59,372 nucleotides of DNA from an uncultured Succinivibrionaceae bacterium. GTDB taxonomy: Bacteria > Pseudomonadota > Gammaproteobacteria > Enterobacterales > Succinivibrionaceae. The stretch is taken from the NCBI GenBank assembly GCA_944390105.1, contig CALXOV010000016.1, positions 1 through 59,372 of the forward strand, given 5' to 3'. Shown in pieces: positions 15,761 through 24,533 of the stretch (the first letter of the stretch is position 1; each line of letters opens with the position of its first letter). Under the pieces are notes generated by a model, which was not told where the DNA came from, did not search any database, and worked only from the letters and a program-made list of their open reading frames with translations. Made by a program: the position numbers and the translations under genes.

Positions 15761-18700
15761 TTACTGTACCACTCCGGTAACAATAAAATGCGGTTCTTTT
15801 TCCGGCGAACTTGCGGCAGCGCCTTGCTGCTGTGCAGAAAAACCCGGGGTGTAGGGGCTTGGCAGCGCCAGCTCAGCCTGCCATAGCGCAAAATTCATCT
15901 GATAGAAAAGCGGCGCAAACTCATAGCCGGCATTGCTGGCAAGTAGCATGCAGTGCTGAGCTCGGGCAAACTGCGACCCAAATGTCAGCGCTCGCAGATA
16001 CAGTAGACCTTTAATATACAGATCTTCTGCCGTAAGCCGCGCCTCTTGCGCGCACCGCAGTTCAATATAGTATTGACTACAAATATTCAGATATTCTTCG
16101 AGTATCGACATGGGGTTTATGCTTAAAAACAGATTCGGCCGTACGTTCAGATTTCCCACCATGAGAAAGTTCGTCAGTGGCCGTCCGCTAGACTCTAAGC
16201 TCCCCTTACCGTCAGCTAAGCGTAAGATAAAGCTACCCGGCCCGTGTTCTAAATCGACATCGTCCACATCCATCAGCATCGGCATCAAACACAGTTTATA
16301 CGCAAGCTCGCGCTCAAGGGCGCTGCTTGGCTTGCGCAGAGCTTTTATAAGAAATGGTAAGGCTTTGCTCAAACAGTCCTTCATAAACATGCTGAAATAG
16401 AACGGAGGATGGAGCTGCGGGCGCTGCAACAGAGTGCGGCGCATAAAGGTCAGCGGATGCGCAGTTATGGGATTATGCTGTCGCGATCTGAAATAATCCA
16501 CACTGTTAAAGGGATCCATGCAGATATAATAGTTAAGTAAAGGATAACTTAGCTGCGCAATGCGATACCATTTTTCCGCCATATGGCGATCTTTGGGCAA
16601 AAGTACACCAAAATAATACAAAGCCGCTAAGTAAAGTGCGTAGTCGACGTTATCATTGAACTCCGCATTTTCTTCCCAAGAGCTCAACAGACTGCCGATG
16701 GGCAGCTGGGATGCATCATAGGAATTGTCCAAAAGGAAACGAGCGTTATTTTCACCACTCATCGCCGCCAGCTGCAGATAAGTATAGGCTTCGCTCTGCC
16801 TTCCTTCACCACACAATAGCAGATACAGCGGGATTGCCGCCAGATCAATATAGCCACAGTTCCAAAGATACTGTGCCGTCGCAATGTACTTAACGCGCTG
16901 CGCATGAGACAGCTTTTCAACTTGCTTGATGTTATAAGGCATGTCGTTTCCGCAGTCAGAGCCTGGCAGCTCACGCACTAATGCCAGCGAATCATAACTT
17001 TGCTGTCCTATATTTTGATATTTCTGCTGCTGCTCCGGCGCGCTCTTGCTTTGTTCATACATGAACTCAATAGCAGCTGCATGTCCGCTTTGTGCAAGCT
17101 TAGCAATAGCCGGGATACAGCACTGCAGCGCAACCTTAAAGTTATCAGGCGCTAAATTAGTGTCCAGCGCCATGATCACATTCTCAAGTGCGTAAACCTG
17201 ACCATCTAAGGCCGCCTGACGCAAGATATAAAGGTACAGGGGATTTGAAAACACTCCCTCATCGGCAAAATCATGCGCCCGCTGCGCAAAACTACAGGCT
17301 TGTTGATACAGCTCATCCTCAGGCTGCGGGTAGCGCTGCAGCTGCTGCTGCCACATGGGCAGCAAGCTTGGCAACAGCACATCAACGTCCAGCCTTTGTT
17401 CCGCCAGCAACGCACACAGTACGGCGTTAACCATGTGAAGGTCGGATTGATCCCACTGCGGCGCATCACGCAGCAGATGTTGCCACAGCGCAGCATTATT
17501 CAATTCAGTAAACAGCCAAGAGCTGCTAAACTCGCTATGCTCATTATCCACCTCGTCATAGCTTGGGCATAATGCCATATCTTCAATACGAACCCGCTGA
17601 AAGGCTGCCGATAGAGCGTTATACAGTAAAAATGCCTTAATGGAGCGAAGTTTACCGTCCTGCATAAAATATTCACTGCAGTCCATATACACACTCGGAT
17701 ACGCCACCTCCTCATGCGCAAGCCATAAGAGCAAGGCTTTCATGCAAGCAAATTCCACGGAATACAGCGGTGATACTGTTATCTCTAAATTACCGCAGAA
17801 AATCGCTAAAGAAAGGTACGCCAGCGGATGTCCCGACAGTGCCGCTGAATCTAAAAAAACGGTCGCTATCGGCAGCGCGAAATTATAATGATCGCCAATG
17901 AGCATATCGCGAGCGACCAGATAAGAAGCATGCGGGGGATACACACAAAGCGGCCACTCTTTGCCATCTTGCTTTTGGCAAGCTAGCAGCGCCACATGCC
18001 ACAATAAAGCGGCCGGATCAAAGGCATAATCAAGCCAATGTGTTTCCATAAGTTCGGTGGACAAACTGTCAGAGAGCTTAAAATCATCATCCGTACCGCT
18101 AATATCCTGCAGGCATTGATGGAACAGATAGGCTCGCATCATCTCAAGGCTAAGCTCCAGCTTACCTGAGAGCAGATCGGCAGCACGCGGCTCGGCGGCA
18201 AAGCACTGCGGACAGACTGCGTTCATCACAGTAAAAAAGCGCTGTATTCCCAGCTGCTTGCAGCAGTCCAAACACTGCTGCAGTACTGTAAACGGCAAAC
18301 CTGGGCAGAAGATGAGGGCTTTTAGGACAGCATTGTGTTGCCACTGTTCTCCCTCCAATCCCAGTTTCTGCGCTAAATCCTCACTCTGCTGCTGGCGCAC
18401 GGTCAAAGCTGCGTGTAGCATCTGCTGCGTGTGCTGCAGCACAGCGTGAGGACGCTTGCCCGTAGACTGCGCCTGATAGACGGGCTCATGCTGCAGACGC
18501 TGGTGAAATTGCTGCTGATACAGTCTAATCAACTCTCTTACCGACTCACTGAGCTTTTCGTCAAAATCCATCAGACGATTGCCCCAATACAAGCCGGTTT
18601 CCAGCGGACTAATCCCACCCTGCGCATAAAACTCTCGCTGCTTAGCATACGGCAGCGCCACAAAGTTAGGCGCCGCCTCCATGCATTCGTGCAGATGGCG

Positions 18701-18913
18701 CAACACCTCCTCGCGCGACATCCGCGAACGCTCATGCTCCATCAGCTCCTCATTACTGATGCCACACAATGCCATCTCCGGCCCACGCATATAAGTTTGA
18801 AGTTCTTGGGCATAGTGATCCCAATTTTCTGTAGCCGAATGCGTTCTTACTTTGCGCACACTCTGTGATTTGGCGGAAGTAGTACGCTTTGAGCGTTGTT
18901 TACCAGCAGCCAA
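15761..18913 (-). CDS. large Sel1/TPR-like repeat protein of unknown function
   Basis: 1050 residues, TTG start with AAAGGAGG six bases before it. The first 25 residues are Lys/Arg/Ser-rich; there is no signal peptide or clear membrane helix. Most of the protein looks all-alpha. Segments at about 678-735 (YLQLAAMSGENNARFLL), 758-795 (ALYYFGVLLPKDRHMAEKWYRIAQ) and 965-1005 (GLLYLRALTFGSQFARAQHCMLLASNAGYEFA) resemble Sel1/TPR units, which form scaffolds for protein binding. No enzymatic motif was seen. It is followed by the pRiA4b-like gene as a two-gene unit. The protein is rich in Cys, His, Tyr and Trp. I do not recognise a named family; a cytoplasmic scaffold is the safest description. Confidence 0.75.
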   Translation of the reverse strand: MAAGKQRSKRTTSAKSQSVRKVRTHSATENWDHYAQELQTYMRGPEMALCGISNEELMEHERSRMSREEVLRHLHECMEAAPNFVALPYAKQREFYAQGGISPLETGLYWGNRLMDFDEKLSESVRELIRLYQQQFHQRLQHEPVYQAQSTGKRPHAVLQHTQQMLHAALTVRQQQSEDLAQKLGLEGEQWQHNAVLKALIFCPGLPFTVLQQCLDCCKQLGIQRFFTVMNAVCPQCFAAEPRAADLLSGKLELSLEMMRAYLFHQCLQDISGTDDDFKLSDSLSTELMETHWLDYAFDPAALLWHVALLACQKQDGKEWPLCVYPPHASYLVARDMLIGDHYNFALPIATVFLDSAALSGHPLAYLSLAIFCGNLEITVSPLYSVEFACMKALLLWLAHEEVAYPSVYMDCSEYFMQDGKLRSIKAFLLYNALSAAFQRVRIEDMALCPSYDEVDNEHSEFSSSWLFTELNNAALWQHLLRDAPQWDQSDLHMVNAVLCALLAEQRLDVDVLLPSLLPMWQQQLQRYPQPEDELYQQACSFAQRAHDFADEGVFSNPLYLYILRQAALDGQVYALENVIMALDTNLAPDNFKVALQCCIPAIAKLAQSGHAAAIEFMYEQSKSAPEQQQKYQNIGQQSYDSLALVRELPGSDCGNDMPYNIKQVEKLSHAQRVKYIATAQYLWNCGYIDLAAIPLYLLLCGEGRQSEAYTYLQLAAMSGENNARFLLDNSYDASQLPIGSLLSSWEENAEFNDNVDYALYLAALYYFGVLLPKDRHMAEKWYRIAQLSYPLLNYYICMDPFNSVDYFRSRQHNPITAHPLTFMRRTLLQRPQLHPPFYFSMFMKDCLSKALPFLIKALRKPSSALERELAYKLCLMPMLMDVDDVDLEHGPGSFILRLADGKGSLESSGRPLTNFLMVGNLNVRPNLFLSINPMSILEEYLNICSQYYIELRCAQEARLTAEDLYIKGLLYLRALTFGSQFARAQHCMLLASNAGYEFAPLFYQMNFALWQAELALPSPYTPGFSAQQQGAAASSPEKEPHFIVTGVVQ

Positions 18914-19050
18914 CTCTGTCCTCCTTTAAGATGACACTTTTAGCGATTATGTTACACGTACGCGGGACACCGCACGAGCGTAAAAATTAGTTCAGACACA
19001 ATGATAAGCCACGGCAGCATCAGATGAGTGCGCTAAGAAGTATAAGCGGA

Positions 19051-19127
19051 TGGCGTCCCTGGGCAGAGTCGAACTGCCGACCTTTCGCTTAGGAGGCGAG
19101 CGCTCTATCCAACTGAGCTACAGGGAC
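19051..19127 (-). tRNA. tRNA-Arg, anticodon CCT, CCA encoded
   Basis: Cloverleaf on the minus strand: acceptor GTCCCTG/CAGGGAC, D-stem GCTC/GAGC, anticodon loop CTCCTAA (anticodon CCT, complement at 19091-19093), T-arm GGCAG-TTCGACT-CTGCC, discriminator G and encoded CCA. The anticodon stem CTCGC/GCGAA has a C-A mismatch at 27-43. It reads AGG codons. It lies downstream of the lipoprotein gene on the same strand. Confidence 0.93.
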
Positions 19128-19185
19128 ATTGGTAATTGCATTAGACGAGATATTGTAAAAAACCGCGCCTGCTTTTGCAAACCGA

Positions 19186-19755
19186 CTACTGAACATCCAC
19201 AGGTTCAGTCTCCTCAAGCGAAGTCTCATCCGCATCGTTAAGCGGGCTTGAGGTCGCTTTGCGCTTGAAGATTTCATCAATAAGCGATAACTCATCATCA
19301 CGCGCCGGCGTAACGCTGCCCCAATACTGTCCGTCATCATCAACGCTAATGCAAAAACGGTACACGCCATCGTGCTTGGGGTAATAGCGCAGCTCTTCAA
19401 AACGTGAATTAGGATTAAGTCGTACCGGAGCTGAGCCTTCGCGCAACACCCCAGGAGGGTCGGCAAAACCGAAATTAGAACCTGCGGCCCAATCGGCTGC
19501 AGCAAACTTAAAGCGATAGGGCGACCAGTCGGCACGCAGCGGGGCTAAGGTGCAGTAGCCGTCCTCCCCATGCTGCACTAAAAGATAAGACGAGAGCACC
19601 GCATAATCATTCATTTCGCCGCGCAGATAGATATTGTGGCCCTGCGGCGCAAAGGGCGTTGCGGTCAGCATGTTCGCTACCGGCACAGTATCACTGCAGC
19701 CTAAGACTAAAGCACTCAGCATGCCGCACAGCAGCGGCGCAAACATTTTATTCAC
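19186..19755 (-). CDS. lipoprotein with a starch/glycogen-module-like domain
   Basis: 189 residues. A type II signal ends in the lipobox LVLGC (Cys20), so it should be acylated. The mature part contains IYLRGEMNDYAV, YRFKFAAADWAAGSNFGF and DGVYRFCISVD, which resemble the small beta-sandwich units (YLRGxMNxW) fused to bacterial pullulanases and amylases. The C-terminal 40 residues are acidic and probably disordered. No catalytic domain is present. A surface or periplasmic polysaccharide-binding role fits the glycogen genes elsewhere in the window but is inferred from short motifs. The tRNA-Arg lies directly downstream on the same strand; coaE is divergent. Confidence 0.65.
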   Translation of the reverse strand: MNKMFAPLLCGMLSALVLGCSDTVPVANMLTATPFAPQGHNIYLRGEMNDYAVLSSYLLVQHGEDGYCTLAPLRADWSPYRFKFAAADWAAGSNFGFADPPGVLREGSAPVRLNPNSRFEELRYYPKHDGVYRFCISVDDDGQYWGSVTPARDDELSLIDEIFKRKATSSPLNDADETSLEETEPVDVQ

Positions 19756-19960
19756 AGCACTAATCCTTAAAGCTTCAGATGAAAGGGTCTGAGATTAACC
19801 TGCATTGTAGCAAGTTTAACGCGAGCTGGCGGTATGCTACGTGCAAGTGTTTGCCCCAAAATGGCTTTTTATCCTCGGTTGCGCTATGATTGAGCGCAGA
19901 TCACAGCAGGCTTTACGGCGCACTTGGCGCCCCGATGCGACATTAAGGTTTTTTGACAGC

Positions 19961-20602
19961 ATGCACCATCCCTATACTATTGGTTTGACCGGCGGCATTG
20001 CCTGCGGCAAAACAGCCGCCTGCCGCGTGTTTACGCAGCTGCAAATTCCGATTATTGATGCTGATGTGATCTCCCGGCAGTTAACCGCACTAGGCAGCCC
20101 GCTTTTACCTAAGATTGCCAAGGAGCTGGGGCCTGACTGTCTTAACGCTGACGGAACACTGTGCCGACCTTACGTGCGCAAGCTGGTGTTTGCCGATGAG
20201 CATGCGCTTGCAAAGCTCAATGCCATCCTGCATCCGGCGATTCATCACGAGCTGCTTGCCCGTGCCCATGAGGTCGGCGCGCAGGCACCCTACGTGGTAA
20301 TGGCCATTCCGCTTTTATTTGAGCATAAGCTTGACGCACTTATGGATCGCATCCTAGTGCTTGACTGCAGCGAGCAGTTGCAGTTGCAGCGCATCATCGC
20401 ACGTGATGGCTCATCCGAGGCAACGGCCCGCAGCATCATCGCCCATCAGGTCAGCCGGGCTTACCGCATTGCTCATGCGGACGATTTAGTTAGTACCCAA
20501 AGCAGTGATCTGCAGGCTTTGGCCTTGCAGATCAAAAAGCTGCATTCACAGTACTGCGCTTATGCCGCGGCCGCCTGCCGCGCGCGCAGCAGCGAGGCTT
20601 AG
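19961..20602 (+). CDS. coaE: dephospho-CoA kinase
   Basis: 213 residues; the ATG at 19961 places the P-loop GLTGGIACGKT at the family position, so the longer frame from 19841 is rejected. IDADVISRQL, the CoA-lid and base region around RPYVRKLVFADEHALAKLNAILHP, and IPLLFEHKLDALMDRILVLDC follow. It phosphorylates the 3'-hydroxyl of dephospho-CoA, the last step of coenzyme A synthesis, in the cytosol. It is the first of three same-strand genes, coaE-zapD-yacG, the order seen in E. coli; zapD begins one base after its stop, suggesting translational coupling. Confidence 0.95.
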   Translation: MHHPYTIGLTGGIACGKTAACRVFTQLQIPIIDADVISRQLTALGSPLLPKIAKELGPDCLNADGTLCRPYVRKLVFADEHALAKLNAILHPAIHHELLARAHEVGAQAPYVVMAIPLLFEHKLDALMDRILVLDCSEQLQLQRIIARDGSSEATARSIIAHQVSRAYRIAHADDLVSTQSSDLQALALQIKKLHSQYCAYAAAACRARSSEA

Positions 20603-20603
20603 C

Positions 20604-21350
20604 ATGTTTTTATACGATTTTCCCTTCAGCCCCAAAGCCCGCACTTATCTAAAGTTTGAAAGCATCTTCAAGCGCATTGAAGCATGTCAGCATCTGCAGA
20701 GCGCAGCCGAAACCATGTCGTTGCTGCGCGGCGTCGTCGACTACATGGATTTAACTGACGGCTCGGGTGGCTTTAAGATTGAAATGGCCAAGGATTTAGA
20801 AAAGCTGGATCAAAAACTCAAGCTGTTTGCGCAAGACCCCAATGCCGATCAAGATTTTGTGCAGCAGTTGCGCGCGGCGATCCAAAGCGCGTATCAGAGC
20901 CTAGATAAATTTACCCGCCAGCGTACCGTGCTGCAGCATGATCCAATTTTAGAGTGCATCAAACCGCGCTTCATGACCCCGTGCGGCGTCAACTGCTTTG
21001 ACACCCCGCTGTTTACCTTCTGGTGTTCGCTGCCGCATGAGGAAAAAATGCAGTCTGTCAGCACGTGGCTGCATGAGCTTGATACTATTCGCGCTCCGGT
21101 AGCGACCATTTTGTATCTGTGGCGGCTGTGTGCTGAGTTTAAGCCGCGAGTCGCTCACAAAGGCTTCATGAAGGAAACCGCCGCCAACTGCGATTTAATT
21201 GCCATCCGCTACCCGCGCACGGTACGTGGCTACCCGGTAGTCAGCGGTTTTCAATCCAGCCTTAACGTACGCTTTATGGCCTACGAAAAGGGTGCAGAGA
21301 TAGGCGACATTGAATTTGAGCTTGCCTATATGGGCAATGACGTACTCTAA
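20604..21350 (+). CDS. zapD: cell division protein ZapD
   Basis: 248 residues, close to E. coli ZapD. It begins MFLYDFPFSPKARTYLKFE; the longer frame from 20505 lies inside coaE. Family motifs: YMDLTDGSGGFKIEMAKDLEK, DPILECIKPRFMTPCGVNCFDTP and SLNVRFMAYEKGAEIGDIEFELAY. ZapD binds the C-terminal tail of FtsZ and bundles protofilaments at midcell. It is restricted mainly to gamma- and some betaproteobacteria, which supports the taxonomic placement. It is between coaE and yacG in a conserved three-gene set, 12 bases before yacG. Confidence 0.95.
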   Translation: MFLYDFPFSPKARTYLKFESIFKRIEACQHLQSAAETMSLLRGVVDYMDLTDGSGGFKIEMAKDLEKLDQKLKLFAQDPNADQDFVQQLRAAIQSAYQSLDKFTRQRTVLQHDPILECIKPRFMTPCGVNCFDTPLFTFWCSLPHEEKMQSVSTWLHELDTIRAPVATILYLWRLCAEFKPRVAHKGFMKETAANCDLIAIRYPRTVRGYPVVSGFQSSLNVRFMAYEKGAEIGDIEFELAYMGNDVL

Positions 21351-21362
21351 GGACGCGCTGCG

Positions 21363-21683
21363 ATGAGCCTTGCCGATCTGCTACCTGAAGGAACCTTCAG
21401 TGAAATTAACGCCGCCGCGGCTGCCCACTGCCGCGCCGCGGGGAAAAGCGCGCTGCCGCCTGCTGAAACTGCATCCGACGGCACACTCTACGTGCACTGC
21501 CCAAGCTGCGGCCAAAAAGTGCGCTACAGCCTAGACAATCCGTACCGCCCCTTCTGTTCTGCGCGCTGCCGTCTGCTAGATTTAGGGGCGTGGGCAAGCG
21601 AAGAGCGCGTGATTGCGGGAGAAGCTGTCAAATACGATGAAGATGCTGACTTGCTCAATGACCCCACGCTGCCGCGCCGCTAG
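21363..21683 (+). CDS. yacG: DNA gyrase inhibitor YacG (zinc protein)
   Basis: 106 residues. The conserved YacG core is in the second half: VHCPSCGQKVRY, then YRPFCSARCRLLDLGAWASEE, giving the four zinc-binding cysteines (CxxC and CxxxC) and the LG-W signature. YacG binds GyrB and blocks its DNA interaction. E. coli YacG has about 65 residues; here about 40 extra Ala-rich residues precede the zinc core. The start at 21363 follows AAGGACGCGCTGCG and lies 12 bases after zapD. An internal start is possible, but no better ribosome binding site was seen. Confidence 0.9.
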   Translation: MSLADLLPEGTFSEINAAAAAHCRAAGKSALPPAETASDGTLYVHCPSCGQKVRYSLDNPYRPFCSARCRLLDLGAWASEERVIAGEAVKYDEDADLLNDPTLPRR

Positions 21684-21743
21684 CCGCTCCCTGCGTTAAA
21701 AGCAGGGTGCGTCTCAATTGCCGCAAAGACAGCAGGATTAGTT

Positions 21744-21772
21744 TTGGTACAAGCGGCATTTTCTATTAAAAT
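21744..21772 (+). promoter_or_regulatory. sigma-70 promoter of lptD
   Basis: -35 TTGGTA (21744-21749), 17-base spacer, -10 TAAAAT (21767-21772), 21 bases before the first lptD ATG. Confidence 0.55.
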
Positions 21773-21793
21773 AGCGGCACAGAACGTTCACTT

Positions 21794-24445
21794 ATGAAAT
21801 TTAGGACAGCCACCTTGCACAGCTCAAGGAATCACCGCCCCGCGTCGATGCGGCCCCATTTTAATTTTAGCTTGTTAGCCTGCGCGCTTAGCGCCGCCTT
21901 AAGCTTGCCCGCCAGCGCTTTTGCCGCCCCGCAGAGCACTGCGTTTACGGCAGTGACCGGTACCGCCGCCATCCGCGGCAGCGGCGAAGATATTATCGCC
22001 AAGCGCCGCCTGAGTGCCGTCAGCACCATGGCCACTCAAGTCACAAACTTAATGCAGCAGGCAAGCTCACAACGCTATCTGCAAAATAAGCATATTGCGG
22101 CAGCTTCCACTTTTCCGCTGCGCCTGCTTGGACGCTTGGCGCAAAATCCATGGCAGCCGTCCCCCTTTATGCCGGTACCAGACAAAGATTTGGCTTGTTA
22201 TTACGGAATTGCGCCTTATCGCGAGCCTATGGTGTATGACGTTGACACTACCCCGGTCAATATTGCCGCCGATACGGTCAGCGGCAGTATGGATCAGGAA
22301 ATCATCTATGAAGGCAATGTTGAGCTGACGCAGGGGGATAAGCTACTCAAAGCCGATAAAGCTGTGTATAACGGCCAAAGCGGGCAATTTGTCAGCAGCG
22401 GAAACCTGAGCTATCAAGGCCCTGAATACACGATTACCACCAACGAACCGATTGTCTCAAATTTAAAGACCAAGCAGACTACAGTTGAAAGTGCAGCCGT
22501 ACAGATGAACGGCTCGGTAGCCCGCGCGCAAACGCAGCAACTACAACTTGATCACCGCACCAACAGCGCACAGATTGAAGAGCTGTCTTTTTCCACCTGC
22601 CCGGTCAATGCACAGTTCTGGCATATTACTGCCGATGATGTAGATTTAGTTAAAGGCGAAGCCTACGGCTCGGCGCACAATGCCACAGTGTGGATTAAAG
22701 ACGTCCCGGTGTTTTATCTGCCCTATGTCACCTTTCCGATCTCCAATCAACGCAAGAGCGGTCTGCTCTATCCGGAGATAAGTTTTGGTTCGGATAACGG
22801 TTTTGACTACGCGCAGCCGATTTATTTTAATATCGCCCCTAATTACGACGCTACCTTTACCCCACGCTATATGAGTAAGCGCGGCATCGCGTTTAATAAC
22901 GAATTTCGCTACATGCCGCTTAAAGACAGCGAAGGCAAGTTGTCTTTTGACTATATTCCATACGATGACAATTGGGATTTGGCGACCAGCGATCATGAGC
23001 GCTGGATGATTGACTGGACCCACAGCTCAAGCTTTCTGCAGGAAGATTTGACGGTGGATGTTGATTTCCATCGCGTACGTCCGGGCGACTATGATTTTCT
23101 CTCAGATATCGGCTCCGAGGACGCCACCATTACTGACGATCACCTCGTGCAGTCGCTACGCACCGCCTACAATCGCCCCAGCTACGATATGGGGCTTGAA
23201 GTCCGCACCTATCAAAGCTTAATTCCCGATGAAGCATCAATCATTAAGCCTTTCTCGATGCTGCCGCAGCTGACCGGTTCCTATTACGACACCTATGGCG
23301 CGGCCTTAGTGACGGTAGACGGTGAAATTACCCGCTTCCAAAGCCCGGATGAATTTGGCTACGATAATTTTGATGCCAGTCGTATTCATGTTGAACCGGG
23401 GCTGTCTTATCAGCTCTATAATTCACGTGGCACCAGCTTAAGCGCCAGCGGCAAGCTGTTTTTAACCCACTATGAGCAGGATGAACTATCGCTTTTGCCG
23501 GAGTATTACCATCAGGCTTTGGGCTTTGATAAGCTAGACGGCAGCGTAGATCGCTTTCTTTACCTCCTTGAGGCGCGCGGCAAAACTACCTTTGAGCGCC
23601 AAGTTTTAGATCTGCGCCATACCCAAACCTTAGAGCCGGAAATTGCTTATCGTTTTATTCCGTATGAAGATCAGAATAATATCGGACTGTACGACACCAC
23701 TGACCGCCAGACCGACTATTATTCCAACTTCTCCTATCGTCACTTTACCGGTTATGACCGCATTGCCGACGTCAATGAAATTACCTTCGGCTTAACCTCG
23801 CGCCTGCTCGATCCGCATGACCGCGAACTGATGCGCTTTGCCATTTCGCAGACCTACAGCTTTGTGCCCAGCCGCGTGACCTTGAACCCCAGCGACTCCA
23901 CCTCGCGCTATCCGCGTTCGCCGCTATCACTGTCCGTGGATGCCAATCCGACTGAAGGCTGGACGGTGCACGGCGGACTGTCGTATACCAATGAGACCAA
24001 TTCCATTGCAGCATGGAATGTAATGACCGAGTATGTGACCCCCGAGGGCTTTAAAGGACAAATCAGCTACCGCTTTGCCGATCAAGGCAACCGTACGCTA
24101 GAGAACGATCCGATTGATCTTGATCAGTTAGGCCTACAGCTTGAGCTGCCGCTGCCGGGCAAATTTAAGTTCATCTCAGCTTTCTATCATGATTTAGAGC
24201 AAGATGAAGACATTGATAAGAAATTTGCATTGCGCTATGAAGAATGCTGCTGGGCCATCACCTTTATGGTGGAGGATTACAACAAGACCGATTGGGAAGA
24301 TTTAACCCGTGAAAAAGAACGCCGCATCGGTATTCAGTTTGAGTTCAAGGGACTGGGCGCAGTCAATATTTCAGGCGCGAAAGATCCTGACTCTACCGAC
24401 ACGGTGCTACTTGATCACTTCAACCCGACGAATTTAAATAATTAA
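21794..24445 (+). CDS. lptD: LPS-assembly outer-membrane protein LptD
   Basis: 883 residues. The signal peptide core is FSLLACALSAALSLPASAFA; an alternative ATG at 21848 would give a more usual length. An OstA-type periplasmic beta-jellyroll follows (ADTVSGSMDQEIIYEGNVEL, LLKADKAVYNGQSGQF), then a 26-strand barrel with YLPYVTFPISNQRKSGLL and YFNIAPNYDATFTPRYMS. Cysteines that could form the interdomain disulfides are present: ACYYGI near the jellyroll, STCPV before the barrel and ECCWAI near the C terminus. LptD with LptE inserts lipopolysaccharide into the outer leaflet. It heads the lptD-surA-pdxA-rsmA cluster, as in E. coli; SurA is needed for LptD folding. Confidence 0.95.
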   Translation: MKFRTATLHSSRNHRPASMRPHFNFSLLACALSAALSLPASAFAAPQSTAFTAVTGTAAIRGSGEDIIAKRRLSAVSTMATQVTNLMQQASSQRYLQNKHIAAASTFPLRLLGRLAQNPWQPSPFMPVPDKDLACYYGIAPYREPMVYDVDTTPVNIAADTVSGSMDQEIIYEGNVELTQGDKLLKADKAVYNGQSGQFVSSGNLSYQGPEYTITTNEPIVSNLKTKQTTVESAAVQMNGSVARAQTQQLQLDHRTNSAQIEELSFSTCPVNAQFWHITADDVDLVKGEAYGSAHNATVWIKDVPVFYLPYVTFPISNQRKSGLLYPEISFGSDNGFDYAQPIYFNIAPNYDATFTPRYMSKRGIAFNNEFRYMPLKDSEGKLSFDYIPYDDNWDLATSDHERWMIDWTHSSSFLQEDLTVDVDFHRVRPGDYDFLSDIGSEDATITDDHLVQSLRTAYNRPSYDMGLEVRTYQSLIPDEASIIKPFSMLPQLTGSYYDTYGAALVTVDGEITRFQSPDEFGYDNFDASRIHVEPGLSYQLYNSRGTSLSASGKLFLTHYEQDELSLLPEYYHQALGFDKLDGSVDRFLYLLEARGKTTFERQVLDLRHTQTLEPEIAYRFIPYEDQNNIGLYDTTDRQTDYYSNFSYRHFTGYDRIADVNEITFGLTSRLLDPHDRELMRFAISQTYSFVPSRVTLNPSDSTSRYPRSPLSLSVDANPTEGWTVHGGLSYTNETNSIAAWNVMTEYVTPEGFKGQISYRFADQGNRTLENDPIDLDQLGLQLELPLPGKFKFISAFYHDLEQDEDIDKKFALRYEECCWAITFMVEDYNKTDWEDLTREKERRIGIQFEFKGLGAVNISGAKDPDSTDTVLLDHFNPTNLNN

Positions 24446-24533
24446 TGAGGCGCCACGGCGCCGCTCTTACAAGCATGCGGCAGGTTCATGCTACAATCAG
24501 CCGCAAGCTTAGATGTTTGAGGATGGATTAACC

